54,538 bases of DNA from positions 1-54,538 of the forward strand of contig NZ_JAATHJ010000022.1 of assembly GCF_012034335.1 (NCBI RefSeq). Direction: 5' to 3'. Below are positions 42,165 through 50,817 of this stretch, in pieces (within the stretch, counting starts at the first letter, position 1; each line of letters starts with the position of its first letter). This stretch comes from Alkalicoccus luteus. Its GTDB lineage: Bacteria; Bacillota; Bacilli; Bacillales; Salisediminibacteriaceae. Below the pieces are notes generated by a model that saw only the letters and a program-made list of their open reading frames with translations, was not told where the DNA came from and did not search any database. The position numbers and the translations under genes are program-made.

Positions 42165-42521
42165 ATGAACTGGTATCTCCACGTGTTAAAAAACTATGCA
42201 ACGTTCTCCGGACGGGCCCGCCGAAAAGAATACTGGATGTTTTTTCTCGTCCATTTTATGATTCTTGTCGGGCTCGCGATGCTGGAAACGCTGATTGGAC
42301 TGCCGACGGTGATTTCTTCCGTTTACAGTCTGGCGGTCCTTATTCCGTCTCTTGCCGTCGGTGTAAGAAGGCTGCACGATACGAATCGCAGCGGTTTCTG
42401 GATTCTGATCAACATTGTTCCGTTTATCGGCTGGATTATTTTTATCGTGTTCATGGCATTGGAATCAGATTCCGGGAGCAACCGGTTCGGTCCCAATCCG
42501 CAGCATGCACCTGAACCATAA
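42165..42521 (+). CDS. DUF805 membrane protein
   Basis: 118 residues. NYATFSGRARRKEYWMFFLV is the DUF805 opening motif, and VGVRRLHDTNRSGFWILIN is the second signature, with three or four membrane helices. The end S-GSNRFGPNP is also typical. The function of this family is unknown. AAAGGAG precedes ATG 42165. It lies 33 bp after the ktrC-type gene and probably shares its transcript. Confidence 0.9.
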   Translation: MNWYLHVLKNYATFSGRARRKEYWMFFLVHFMILVGLAMLETLIGLPTVISSVYSLAVLIPSLAVGVRRLHDTNRSGFWILINIVPFIGWIIFIVFMALESDSGSNRFGPNPQHAPEP

Positions 42522-42534
42522 GCGCAGATTTTTG

Positions 42535-42570
42535 AAACCGACCCCGCCGCGGGTTGGTTTTTCTTATTTT
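42535..42570 (+). terminator. Intrinsic terminator after the DUF805 gene
   Basis: AAACCGACCC (42535-42544) and GGGTTGGTTT (42551-42560) pair with one mismatch, followed by TTCTTATTTT. Confidence 0.75.
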
Positions 42571-42645
42571 CCGTGCACGGTTCCTTACAAATGATATCGT
42601 ACCGTGTATACTGGAAGTCTGATTGTGGAAAGGAGATCATGACAC

Positions 42646-43482
42646 GTGGCACTCTTATTAGGATTTTTAACTGCCGTCTTATTTGGAATCGGTGATTTTC
42701 TGGCCGGCCAGGTAACTCGCCGCATGCCGACGCTTGCGGTCATTTTTTATGCGCAATTAGCTGGTACGATTATGATGATTCCAATTGTACTGCTTACAAC
42801 TGATACATACAGCACAGATGCTCTCATTTGGGGAGGTCTCTCAGGCGCCGCGCTGGCAGCTGGCTTTTTGTTTTATTTCCGGGCACTTGCAAATGGAAAA
42901 ATGGGCGTTTCCGCGTCCATTTGCGGGATTATGTCGGCGATTATGCCGGTGACAGCCGGTCTGCTATTCGGAGAACGTCCCGGTGTGCTCATTTTTGCTG
43001 GACTGGTTGTCCTTACACTCGCGATCGTATTAATCTCAAAGCAGGATGAGAATGACGATACTGCTGCTTCAGCCAAAGTGATGCTGGAAGCGGCGACGGC
43101 GGGCTTTCTGCTCGGGCTCTTTTTTGTGCTCATTTACGTTCCTCCGGCGGGTGAAGCGATGTGGACCGTTCTGTTTACGATGGCCGGGGCGCTCTTTCTG
43201 ACAGCCGCTGTGATGATCGTGCAGAAAACAAGCCTTCAACTGACCGTTCGAGCCGGCGTCCTCGTTAGTATTATGGGTATCTTTCAAACGTTAGCTGCCG
43301 TGCTCTATATTATAGGCGTCAATATGGGGCTACTCTCGGTCATTGGACTTGCCGGATCCATGTCCCCATTGTTCACGCTTCTCTGCGCCCGGCTGATCAT
43401 TCAGGAAAAGCTGTCCGGCTGGCAGATGACCGGCTTTCTAATGGCGCTTGCAGGCGCCTGCCTGCTCGTTCTTGGTTCGTAA
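42646..43482 (+). CDS. DMT (EamA) family transporter
   Basis: 278 residues with ten membrane helices in two five-helix EamA repeats (about 5-135 and 150-275). The glycine-rich ends (MSAIMPVTAGLLFGERP and GSMSPLFTLLCARLIIQEKL) are the repeat hallmarks. It probably exports a small metabolite, which is not identifiable. Start GTG 42646 follows AAAGGAG at a long spacing of about 12 nt. An ATG six bases upstream is out of frame. Confidence 0.85.
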   Translation: MALLLGFLTAVLFGIGDFLAGQVTRRMPTLAVIFYAQLAGTIMMIPIVLLTTDTYSTDALIWGGLSGAALAAGFLFYFRALANGKMGVSASICGIMSAIMPVTAGLLFGERPGVLIFAGLVVLTLAIVLISKQDENDDTAASAKVMLEAATAGFLLGLFFVLIYVPPAGEAMWTVLFTMAGALFLTAAVMIVQKTSLQLTVRAGVLVSIMGIFQTLAAVLYIIGVNMGLLSVIGLAGSMSPLFTLLCARLIIQEKLSGWQMTGFLMALAGACLLVLGS

Positions 43483-43494
43483 CTTTCGCTCAAA

Positions 43495-43519
43495 TGAACA
43501 ATTAGGGACACGTTGTTCA
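43495..43519. other. Dyad upstream of the AraC-type gene
   Basis: TGAACAA (43495-43501) and TTGTTCA (43513-43519) are a perfect inverted pair with an 11-bp spacer, 114 bp before the AraC-type start. Terminator or regulator site cannot be decided. Confidence 0.3.
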
Positions 43520-43632
43520 CTCTACTGAAAAATAAGCCTTTGGACCTAACTAGGACTATTTACAAATTTCGACATTGTTTGTAAGATATATAGAAATACC
43601 AAGCGATACCCGCTTGAGGAGGAATGCACCAT

Positions 43633-43983
43633 ATGAGCCCGTCGTTAACTTCTGCACAGCAGGCTGCCGACATCGTTCACCGTCACTTCAGTTCCCCGTC
43701 CCTTACTGTTGGTCGTATTGCGAAGGAGCTTTTTATCTCCGAGTCTCACCTCAGCATGCTGTTTAAGAAGGAGTTTCAGACTGGTCTAAAGGCTTATCTG
43801 GTCGCATACCGGCTCGATGCCTCCCTGCGCCTATTGGCGGGTAATCAGCTGTCGATCGAAGAAGTCTCGATCCGCGTCGGCTTTCAATCCGCAAGCTATT
43901 ATTCTTCCGTTTTTAAAAAGCGCTACGGCATCTCCCCAAAAACGTACGCCATGAAGCACGTCTTTGCCGGATCAGCCAGTTGA
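43633..43983 (+). CDS. AraC-family DNA-binding protein without sensor domain
   Basis: 116 residues, almost only the double helix-turn-helix. The first is LTVGRIAKELFISESHLSML then FKKEFQTGLKAYLVAYRLD. The second is IEEVSIRVGFQSASYYSSVF then KKRYGISPKTY. The usual N-terminal ligand domain is absent, as in SoxS/MarA-like regulators whose own level sets activity. GAGGAGG lies 10 nt before ATG 43633 and 1 nt before ATG 43624. Target genes unknown. Confidence 0.82.
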   Translation: MSPSLTSAQQAADIVHRHFSSPSLTVGRIAKELFISESHLSMLFKKEFQTGLKAYLVAYRLDASLRLLAGNQLSIEEVSIRVGFQSASYYSSVFKKRYGISPKTYAMKHVFAGSAS

Positions 43984-44040
43984 ACTGCGTTCGTCTTTCT
44001 ATTAGGCCATTCGCCGGTGATACGTGCATCTTAGCACTAA

Positions 44041-44080
44041 AAAAGAAAAGCCGCTCCCACGCTGGGAACGGCTTCTTTTT
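44041..44080. terminator. Bidirectional terminator between convergent genes
   Basis: AAAAGAAAAGCCG and CTCCC pair with GGGA and CGGCTTCTTTTT (44041-44057 with 44064-44080). T-rich tails occur on both strands. It serves the AraC-type gene and the membrane protein gene ending at 44079. Confidence 0.82.
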
Positions 44081-45593
44081 ATACAAACAAGGAAATGGTA
44101 ACACCGATCAGACCGATGAAAGCCATGATGTATACCGGCTTTTTCGGCATGTCGCCGCCGTTTTCCATCGCGCGTCCGAACATGTAAAACACGAGCGGGT
44201 GCACGAGGAACGGCATCGAGAAGACGAACGGAATAAGCAGTGCTGCATTCTCTCCGAACATCCCTTCCTGAATTGCTGCAAACAGGCCGAAGTGCGAAAT
44301 CGCCGAGGCCTGCGCCATCGCGGCATAGTCAATCGCGAGCGGTCCCATGTACAAAAACGCCAATCCGCCGAACACCGCGCAAAGCTGCCAGCCGAAGGAA
44401 AACTGCATCAGTGACGTTACTTCGCGGCGATCCTCTCCACCTGCTGCGCGCAGGTTTTTCAGTGAGAGAACCGTCAGGCCAAGACCGATTGCAACGAGCA
44501 GAAGCGCCGGCCATAGCCAGAGACTTCCCTGCTCTGCACTCACAGCCAGAATCGAGAAGACAAAAATGTGACCGAAAAACGGAATGTTAATCATAATTGG
44601 CGCACGGCTTGCTGCCGTTTTTCCGAAGTCCCCTGCCGTACACGCGCCGGTTAAACCGGAGTGTGACAACGCCCCTGCCATGCCCGGCGCCAGATTGCGG
44701 GCGTTGGATGTGCGGGCAAAATACATCAGCAATGCAATCCCGCCGAACATCCAGACGAGCTGGCCGAAGAAGCCGTAAACGAGCACGGCATTAACGCCCG
44801 GAATGTCGAACGCCTCACCGATTCGCGAGCCGCCGACGAGAAAGTTCGCGGCGAGCACGATCGGAATTCCCGCAAACAATAGCGAGCGCAGCGTGGGACC
44901 GAACGTCCACTTGTAAAACACAGCCCCAATCGCAGCGGACACCATCATTGCAAAGAAAATCTGCGGCAGCGCAATGACCGGCGCCACAAGCTGGGCGATC
45001 AAATATGAAATAAGCAGCACCACAAGCAGCAGCACAAGCTCCACGACACCTTTTCGCAAGTAGAGCGGCTTATTTGTGATACGCGCCTTGTTATCGATTA
45101 ATATCAGTGATCCGATGATGCCGATGTAGGCGATAACAGGATAATAGCTGCTCAGTTCAGGAGTGCCCGTCCCCTGAATCGCATGCATCAGTCCGTACAT
45201 GCCGAGCAGAATGAAAAGCGAGCGAACAATGAGAAACATTTGCGTGCGCGTCGTACCAAGAATGACTTCCTCATCTGCCGGCGTGACCATGTCTTTCGCA
45301 GCGAGCGATTTTCGCCCGAGAATTTTGCGCAGCTCCTGTCCGCCGACAAAAAACGAAGCAATCAGCGCAATAATGGTTGTCTGCGCCATAATACCGACCA
45401 TCGGGAATGCCGTCAGTCCAGGGTCGCTTACCCCGCTGTATTCAAGCAAAAAGCCCATCGCCAAACCGAATAGCACAACGATCAAAATGGGAGAATACCG
45501 CGTTCCTGCGACGACCGTTCTCGAAATCAGCACGATCGGAATCAGGAAAAACACGATAATCCAAAACTGGTTCAGAAAATCCAGGTTCGTCAT
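44079..45593 (-). CDS. Polytopic membrane protein, transporter-like
   Basis: 504 residues with about 13 hydrophobic helices. A Gly/Thr/Ala-rich loop (LTGACTAGDFGKTAASRAP, near residue 320) sits between helices, as often found in ion-coupled carriers. GGQELRKILGRKSLAAKD is a cytoplasmic basic loop. I could not place it in a named family. A secondary transporter is inferred from topology only. GAAAGGAACG precedes ATG 45593. Upstream lies the repeat array 45771-46119. Confidence 0.75.
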   Translation of the reverse strand: MTNLDFLNQFWIIVFFLIPIVLISRTVVAGTRYSPILIVVLFGLAMGFLLEYSGVSDPGLTAFPMVGIMAQTTIIALIASFFVGGQELRKILGRKSLAAKDMVTPADEEVILGTTRTQMFLIVRSLFILLGMYGLMHAIQGTGTPELSSYYPVIAYIGIIGSLILIDNKARITNKPLYLRKGVVELVLLLVVLLISYLIAQLVAPVIALPQIFFAMMVSAAIGAVFYKWTFGPTLRSLLFAGIPIVLAANFLVGGSRIGEAFDIPGVNAVLVYGFFGQLVWMFGGIALLMYFARTSNARNLAPGMAGALSHSGLTGACTAGDFGKTAASRAPIMINIPFFGHIFVFSILAVSAEQGSLWLWPALLLVAIGLGLTVLSLKNLRAAGGEDRREVTSLMQFSFGWQLCAVFGGLAFLYMGPLAIDYAAMAQASAISHFGLFAAIQEGMFGENAALLIPFVFSMPFLVHPLVFYMFGRAMENGGDMPKKPVYIMAFIGLIGVTISLFV

Positions 45594-45770
45594 AGTAAGC
45601 TCTCGTTCCTTTCTAGTTAAACGTCCGCTCTCTATCTTACCGCAGCCAGCGCTTACGCTCAACGATGCTAACCGCTTACATTGAAAAAAAGTCGCAACGA
45701 ACTGTGAACTCACTGGACAGGTATGGAAAACTGGTGCAGTTTAGGAGAAAATGATGCCGGAACTGCGCAG

Positions 45771-46119
45771 GATCTGCTTCCGGAGCCGGAAGCTTTCTTA
45801 CAAAGGGGAGTTTGAGGAAAGTGTTCATCTTCCTTTTCAAAATCATTAACTTCTCTTTGTAAATATTCAACTTTTCCGAAACGAAGGTTTTCGTCGGACT
45901 GCTTCCGGGGTCCGGAAGCTTCCTTTGAGGATCTTGATAAGTTGGCGGCACCAAATGAAAAGTTGGCTCGGTCAACTAATAACTTTTTCGCTATATAGAA
46001 CGCCAAATGATAACACTGATAACTTCGACGCAGAGGATGAAATGTTTGCCTCTTGAAATGATAACTTCACGACTCCAAATAAAAACTTCAGCAGCCGAAA
46101 TGAAAACTTCCGCACGCAG
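45771..46119. repeat. Phased repeat array, copy A (about 350 bp)
   Basis: Starts with a hairpin (GCTTCCGG and CCGGAAGC, 45776-45793). Then come units anchored by TTCATCTT, TTAACTTC and TTCAACTT at 45824, 45846 and 45866, and a second GCTTCCGG/CCGGAAGC hairpin at 45901. Further AT-AACTT or AAAACTT units include 46040, 46061, 46082 and 46103, exactly 21 nt apart. The block 45901-46052 is nearly identical to 52495-52646. Frames crossing it look like heptads only because of the 21-nt period. It lies directly beyond the mmsA terminator. Confidence 0.85.
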
Positions 46120-46121
46120 AA

Positions 46122-46151
46122 AAGCCCGGGAGCGCATCGGCTCCCGGGCTT
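46122..46151 (-). terminator. Terminator of mmsA, with a loop conserved in copy B
   Basis: AAGCCCGGGAGC (46122-46133) and GCTCCCGGGCTT (46140-46151) pair perfectly around GCATCG, with TTTTC following on the minus strand. The hairpin at 52741-52770 has the same GGAGC inner stem and a near-identical loop but a different outer stem. Confidence 0.88.
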
Positions 46152-46166
46152 CTCTTTGCTTCTATA

Positions 46167-47630
46167 TTACGACCATCTGGAGGTGACCATTTTGCGGCGC
46201 GTATAGAAGTTAACGCCGTCCATGCCGTTTGCATGCAGATCTCCGTAAAATGATTTTTTCCAGCCGGAGAACGGGAAGAAGGCCATCGGCGCTGGTACGT
46301 TGACGTTCACGCCGAGCATGCCGACTTCGATGTCCTCTCGGTATTCGCGTACGGCAGCCCCGCTTGTGGTGTACAGCACGGAGCCGTTTCCGAACTCGGA
46401 TCGGTTCGTGAATTCGATCGCTTCTGTCAAATTCTTCACGCGTACGATCGAGAGGACGGGAGCGAAAATTTCTTTCTCCCATACTTTCATATCAGACGAC
46501 ACGTGGTCAAAGATAGTAGCACCAAGGAAAAAGCCAGGCGGCAGCTCGCTCTTCACATCTTCCCTGCCATCGCGGACGAGCTTAGCGCCTTCTGCGACAC
46601 CCTCTTCGATAGCCTGGTGGACACGCTCCAGGTGCGTGTCGCGGATGACCGGACCGAGGTTCACGTCTTTTTTCAGCCCATCACCGAGCTTCAGCTGATC
46701 CGCGGCTTCAATGAGGCGGTTGACGACGTCGTCGGCTACGTCCTCTGTGACAACGACGACAGCTGTTGCCATGCAGCGCTGGCCCGCACTGCCAAACGCT
46801 CCGCCGATGATGCCTTCAATTGTTTTATCCATCTCAGCATCGCCGAGGACGATGGAGTGGTTCTTCGCTCCGGCCAGCGCCTGAACGCGTTTTCCGTATC
46901 TCGTACCAGTTGAATACACGTACTCCGCTACCGGCTGCGAACCTACGAACGAGATCGCATCGACTTCGTCATGTTCCAGCAGGCCGTTTACGACATCGTG
47001 CGCACCGTGTACGATGTTGAGCACACCTTTCGGGAGACCCGCTTCCATAAACAGCTCAACAAGTCGTTCGGCAAGGAGTGGCGTCTGCTCGGACGGCTTC
47101 ATGACAAATGAGTTGCCGCATGCAATCGCGAGCGGGAACATCCAGCACGGCACCATCATCGGGAAGTTGAATGGCGTAATGCCGCCAACGACACCGACCG
47201 GATAACGGTACATGCTCGATTCAATGTTTGTCGCAATTTCCGGAAGTACTTCACCCTTCATTAAATGCGGGGCGCCTGACGCGAATTCTACACACTCAAT
47301 TCCGCGCAGCACTTCCCCATAGGCATCTTCGTAAGTCTTGCCGTTTTCGATCGTAATCAATTCAGCGAGCTCTTCGTAATGCTCCATCAGCAGCTGATGA
47401 TACTTATAAAAAATACGGGACCGCTTCGGCACCGGTGTTTTTTTCCACAGCTTATACGCTTCCCTCGCGTTGTTCACTGCTTTATCAACGTCTTCTTTCG
47501 TGGATAGCGGAACGCGTGCAATTTCTTCTCCTGTTGCCGGATTTGGAACAGACTGATACTGATCGGTCGTGGATTCCACCCATTCTCCATTAATGAAGTT
47601 TTTCAACTGCTTTGCTGTTTGTACAGTCAT
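46167..47630 (-). CDS. mmsA: CoA-acylating methylmalonate/malonate semialdehyde dehydrogenase
   Basis: 487 residues, MmsA/IolA family. [62 protein letters not shown] and the catalytic cysteine in GSAGQRCMA are intact. [21 protein letters not shown] is the family end. It converts malonate or methylmalonate semialdehyde to acetyl- or propionyl-CoA. AAGGAGG precedes ATG 47630, 13 bp after the iron-ADH stop, so both form one sigma-54-driven operon. Confidence 0.93.
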   Translation of the reverse strand: MTVQTAKQLKNFINGEWVESTTDQYQSVPNPATGEEIARVPLSTKEDVDKAVNNAREAYKLWKKTPVPKRSRIFYKYHQLLMEHYEELAELITIENGKTYEDAYGEVLRGIECVEFASGAPHLMKGEVLPEIATNIESSMYRYPVGVVGGITPFNFPMMVPCWMFPLAIACGNSFVMKPSEQTPLLAERLVELFMEAGLPKGVLNIVHGAHDVVNGLLEHDEVDAISFVGSQPVAEYVYSTGTRYGKRVQALAGAKNHSIVLGDAEMDKTIEGIIGGAFGSAGQRCMATAVVVVTEDVADDVVNRLIEAADQLKLGDGLKKDVNLGPVIRDTHLERVHQAIEEGVAEGAKLVRDGREDVKSELPPGFFLGATIFDHVSSDMKVWEKEIFAPVLSIVRVKNLTEAIEFTNRSEFGNGSVLYTTSGAAVREYREDIEVGMLGVNVNVPAPMAFFPFSGWKKSFYGDLHANGMDGVNFYTRRKMVTSRWS

Positions 47631-47643
47631 GATTTATTCCTCC

Positions 47644-48834
47644 TTATTGGTTTTGCAGGCTTGCATACTGAAAGTCATATGCTTCTTTATACAGGTCGAT
47701 AATTTCTTCTTTTGTCGGCACTTTCGGGTTGTTTGCGGGGCTGCCGCTGTCGAGTGCATCAGACGCCATTTTATCAAGCACGCTCTGAAACTTATCTGCT
47801 TCCACACCCCACGCCTTCAAATTTGGTATAGAGAGCGCTTCGCACAGATGAAGAATTTCGGATACGACGTAATCAGCCGCCTCTGCATCGGTTGCTGCAT
47901 CCAGCTCGGCAGATACGTAGCGGCCGATTTCCGCGAGGCGGTCCGTGCAGCTCTCTTTGGCGTAGTTTAACAGCACCGGCAGCAGCATCGCATTGGAAAT
48001 GCCGTGCGGCACGTGGAAAAGCGCGCCGATCGGACGCGACATGCCGTGAACGAGACAGACCGATGAATTGGAAAAGGCCATTCCTGCCTGCATGGAGCCG
48101 TAAATCATATGATCACGGGCTTCGATATCCTTGCCGTTTTCAAACGCCTTCGGCAGATAGAGCATGATTCGTTTAATCGCAGAAAGCGCCAGCGCATCGG
48201 TAAACGCATGTGCTTTTCTGGAAATGAACGCTTCAACTGCATGCGTGAGCGCATCGACACCGGTAGCAGCAGTGATGCTTTTCGGAGAGGATACAGTCAA
48301 ATACGGATCGACGATCGCTTTTTCCGGCATGAATGCCGGCTGCTTTATCATCATTTTTACGTCAGTGCGCGTATTCGTAATCACGGTGACATCAGTCGCT
48401 TCCGAGCCTGTTCCACCCGTCGTTGGAATCGCGGTCAGCGGTAAGGGCGCCTTAGCTGCGAGTGTTTTTCCGCCCATGTAGTCACTGATATCTCCTTTAT
48501 TTGTCGCAAGCACCGCGACCGCTTTGGCCGTATCGATGCAGCTCCCGCCTCCAAGCGCGATCACCTGATCACACTGATGATCCTGAATGAGCTGCAGCGC
48601 TTCCGCTACGTAGACGTCCGTCGGCTCCGATGCGACGCCGAGATAGTCGGTGCAGGCAACGTCTGCTTCTCGAAGAAAGGCGTGGCATTCCTCTACGTAG
48701 CCCAGTTTTTTCATGACTTCATCGCTGATCAGCAGGACACGTGAGCCGGACTTAGCTGCTTCTGTGCCGATGGCTGAAAAGCTGTTTTCTCCATATAAAA
48801 TGCTTTTGGGTAAGTGTACCGTTGAATATCCCAA
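47644..48834 (-). CDS. Iron-containing alcohol dehydrogenase
   Basis: 396 residues, group III ADH. The nucleotide-binding GGGSCIDTAKAVAV lies near residue 94, followed by TTGGTGSEATDV. The metal ligands lie in the GVDALTHAVEAFIS region and HGMSRPIGALFHVPHGISNA. With MmsA downstream, the likely job is oxidation of a hydroxy acid to a semialdehyde, for example 3-hydroxypropionate to malonate semialdehyde (inference). Start TTG 48834 lies 7 nt after AAGGAGG. The ATG codons upstream (48906, 48903) lie beyond the promoter. Confidence 0.88.
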   Translation of the reverse strand: MGYSTVHLPKSILYGENSFSAIGTEAAKSGSRVLLISDEVMKKLGYVEECHAFLREADVACTDYLGVASEPTDVYVAEALQLIQDHQCDQVIALGGGSCIDTAKAVAVLATNKGDISDYMGGKTLAAKAPLPLTAIPTTGGTGSEATDVTVITNTRTDVKMMIKQPAFMPEKAIVDPYLTVSSPKSITAATGVDALTHAVEAFISRKAHAFTDALALSAIKRIMLYLPKAFENGKDIEARDHMIYGSMQAGMAFSNSSVCLVHGMSRPIGALFHVPHGISNAMLLPVLLNYAKESCTDRLAEIGRYVSAELDAATDAEAADYVVSEILHLCEALSIPNLKAWGVEADKFQSVLDKMASDALDSGSPANNPKVPTKEEIIDLYKEAYDFQYASLQNQ

Positions 48835-48871
48835 AGATAGACCTCCTTTTCTTTTCTCATGTTCTATAGAG

Positions 48872-48888
48872 ATGCAAAAGCCATGCCA
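48872..48888 (-). promoter_or_regulatory. Sigma-54 promoter of the iron-ADH/mmsA operon
   Basis: On the minus strand TGGCATggcttTTGCAT matches the -24/-12 consensus at all but one position (TGGCAT for TGGCAC). It is 38 bp before the TTG start of the iron-ADH gene. Confidence 0.88.
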
Positions 48889-48922
48889 ACTTTTCCTCTG
48901 CATCATTGTAAGCGGTTTTATG

Positions 48923-48936
48923 TGAAAGCGTATTCA
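48923..48936. promoter_or_regulatory. cre-like CcpA site of the iron-ADH/mmsA operon
   Basis: On the minus strand TGAATACGCTTTCA matches TGWNANCGNTNWCA at all fixed positions but one. It sits 35 bp upstream of the -24 element, a similar arrangement to dhaK. Confidence 0.6.
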
Positions 48937-48946
48937 TTTATCAACG

Positions 48947-48981
48947 AGTGTAGCGAAACAGTGTAGATTTATCGCTACACT
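48947..48981. promoter_or_regulatory. Candidate activator-binding (UAS) repeats
   Basis: AGTGTAGCGA (48947-48956) and TCGCTACACT (48972-48981) are a perfect 10-bp inverted pair, with a third AGTGTAG at 48960. They lie about 60-110 bp upstream of the sigma-54 promoter, the usual range for enhancer sites, and overlap the end of the activator gene. Confidence 0.5.
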
Positions 48982-50687
48982 TCAATGCTGTAACGCTTGA
49001 TCTTTTTATGAAGCGTCGTTCTGTGAATACCGAGCTGCTCTGCTGCTTTCGTTTTGTTGCCGCCTGCTTCTTCCAACACAGTTTCTATCATACTTTTTTC
49101 GCGGCTTTCCTTCCTCTCATGCAGCATCGCTTTTGGCTCCTGCTCCGCTGCAGCCTGCACGGCATGCGGCAAATCATGCACCTCGACCGCCGTGCCGTCG
49201 GCAAGCGTCAGCACCTGCTCCAAGACATTCACTAGCTCACGGATATTTCCCGGCCATTCATAGCTTCTCAGCTTCTGCATCGCTTCTTTCGTGAACGTTT
49301 TCTGCTCCAGACTGTGCTTGTAGGCGAGCTTCGGAATGTAGTGCTGCACGAGCGCAGGTATGTCTTCCTTTCGTTCACGAAGCGTCGGCAGCTCCAGTTG
49401 AATGACGTTTAAACGGTAATACAGATCCTTTCGAAACGTGCCTTCCTCCACCTTTTTCAGCAGGTTTTGATTGGTTGCCGTAATAATGCGGACGTCGAGC
49501 TGGATCATCTGGCTGCCGCCAACACGCACAACGGCTTCCTCCTCCAGCACGCGCAAAATTTTCGTCTGCATATGCAGCGGCATATCTCCAATTTCATCGA
49601 GAAACAGCGTTCCTTTATGCGCCTGTTCAAATTTACCGCTCTGCCCGCCTTTTTTCGCACCGGTAAATGATCCTTCCTCAAAGCCGAACAGCTCGGCTTC
49701 CAACAGCTGATCCGGTATCGCCGCACAGTTTATGCTCACATACGGTCCTTTCGCACGTGGACTCATATTGCGGATCGCTTTTGCAAATACTTCTTTTCCA
49801 GTGCCGCTTTCGCCGGTAATCATCACCGTCGCTTTCGTACGCGACGCTTTTCTGGCCCGGCTTTTCATCATCTGAATCGCATGACTTTCCCCAACCATAT
49901 TTTCAAACGTGACGTCTTCATATTCAGGTGCTGCCTTTGCCGTTTCAGCAAGCGTTTTTCCCTCCGCTTCCTGCTCCAATATGTGATACAGCTCGGACAC
50001 CCCTTCAAAAATCAGCATGCCAATCGCACCGGTGATCTCGTCGCCACGCCAGATCGGTATCCGGTGCACGATCATTTTCTGACCCTGAATCACCTGCGTC
50101 TGTGCACGCTCCGGAATTCCGGTTTCAACGACGCGGTGAAGCTGCGTATTGTCGATGACGTCTGTAACTGCTCGCCCGATTACCTCTGCTTCAGGCGTGA
50201 TGCCGAGAAAGCTGCGGTAGGCATCATTCATATGCACGATGTTCGCGTGCTGATCGACGACGGCGATGCCCTCGTACGCCGTTTCAAACACGACCTGCAG
50301 AATTTCTTCATTCAGACGGCTTTCTGCTCGTAGCCGCTGCAGGTCACGAAGCACCGTATCCCGCTTCAGCAGTCCGGCAATTTGCCCGTTACGGCGGACA
50401 AGCGCAGCCGTTTCTTCTGGAGGAAACGTCGAAAGCGGATCATGATCCTCAATGAAAACAGGCTCTTTTACATACGCATCGGGAATCGGGTTATCAGGTT
50501 CCACACGATCCCGCTCGGCTTTACGCAGACGTTCTGGCGTAAGCATTCCGCGGACTACACCAGCTTCATCTGTCAGCACGACAAAACCGGTCCCGGATTC
50601 AGAAATCAATTGCCGAAATGGAACGTCCTCAGGCAGGACGCTGATTTTTTCTATATAAGAGGTTGAAAGCTGGTTATTGACTCTCAC
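48975..50687 (-). CDS. CBS/PAS sigma-54-dependent transcriptional activator
   Basis: 570 residues. The N-terminus (about 15-115; [41 protein letters not shown]) is a degenerate CBS pair. A PAS domain (about 130-225; [20 protein letters not shown]) follows. The AAA+ domain has [18 protein letters not shown] and the contact loop GSFTGA. A Fis-type HTH ([20 protein letters not shown]) ends it. It lies between two sigma-54 promoters and should control both the dehydrogenase operon and the permease gene. GTG 50687 follows AAAGGAGCG. Confidence 0.92.
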   Translation of the reverse strand: MRVNNQLSTSYIEKISVLPEDVPFRQLISESGTGFVVLTDEAGVVRGMLTPERLRKAERDRVEPDNPIPDAYVKEPVFIEDHDPLSTFPPEETAALVRRNGQIAGLLKRDTVLRDLQRLRAESRLNEEILQVVFETAYEGIAVVDQHANIVHMNDAYRSFLGITPEAEVIGRAVTDVIDNTQLHRVVETGIPERAQTQVIQGQKMIVHRIPIWRGDEITGAIGMLIFEGVSELYHILEQEAEGKTLAETAKAAPEYEDVTFENMVGESHAIQMMKSRARKASRTKATVMITGESGTGKEVFAKAIRNMSPRAKGPYVSINCAAIPDQLLEAELFGFEEGSFTGAKKGGQSGKFEQAHKGTLFLDEIGDMPLHMQTKILRVLEEEAVVRVGGSQMIQLDVRIITATNQNLLKKVEEGTFRKDLYYRLNVIQLELPTLRERKEDIPALVQHYIPKLAYKHSLEQKTFTKEAMQKLRSYEWPGNIRELVNVLEQVLTLADGTAVEVHDLPHAVQAAAEQEPKAMLHERKESREKSMIETVLEEAGGNKTKAAEQLGIHRTTLHKKIKRYSIEV

Positions 50688-50731
50688 GATTATCGCTCCT
50701 TTCTGATTACACTCTAAACATTTTGCAAAAT

Positions 50732-50748
50732 TGGCATTTATCTTGCAT
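50732..50748 (+). promoter_or_regulatory. Sigma-54 promoter of the GntP-family permease
   Basis: TGGCATttatcTTGCAT matches the -24/-12 consensus with one substitution (TGGCAT) and is identical in its fixed bases to the promoter at 48872-48888. It is 70 bp before the permease start. Confidence 0.88.
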
Positions 50749-50778
50749 GACTAACAAGGTGGGGCTGAACGATTTTTT

Positions 50779-50792
50779 TGTAACCGCTCTCA
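50779..50792. promoter_or_regulatory. Consensus cre site in the permease leader
   Basis: TGTAACCGCTCTCA matches TGWNANCGNTNWCA at every fixed position. It lies about 30 bp downstream of the -12 element, where bound CcpA could act as a roadblock. Confidence 0.72.
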
Positions 50793-50817
50793 CTATTATG
50801 AAGGAGGCTGCTTCATC

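Noticed and set aside
44079-45713. Longer 544-residue version of the membrane protein
   Set aside because: The extra N-terminus is non-hydrophobic and precedes the ribosome binding site at ATG 45593.
45676-46006. Minus-strand frames across array copy A
   Set aside because: No ribosome binding site or family resemblance. The frames are kept open by the 21-nt period.
45771-46119. CRISPR array
   Set aside because: Units are degenerate, contiguous 21-nt steps without identical repeats and unique spacers, and no cas genes are nearby.
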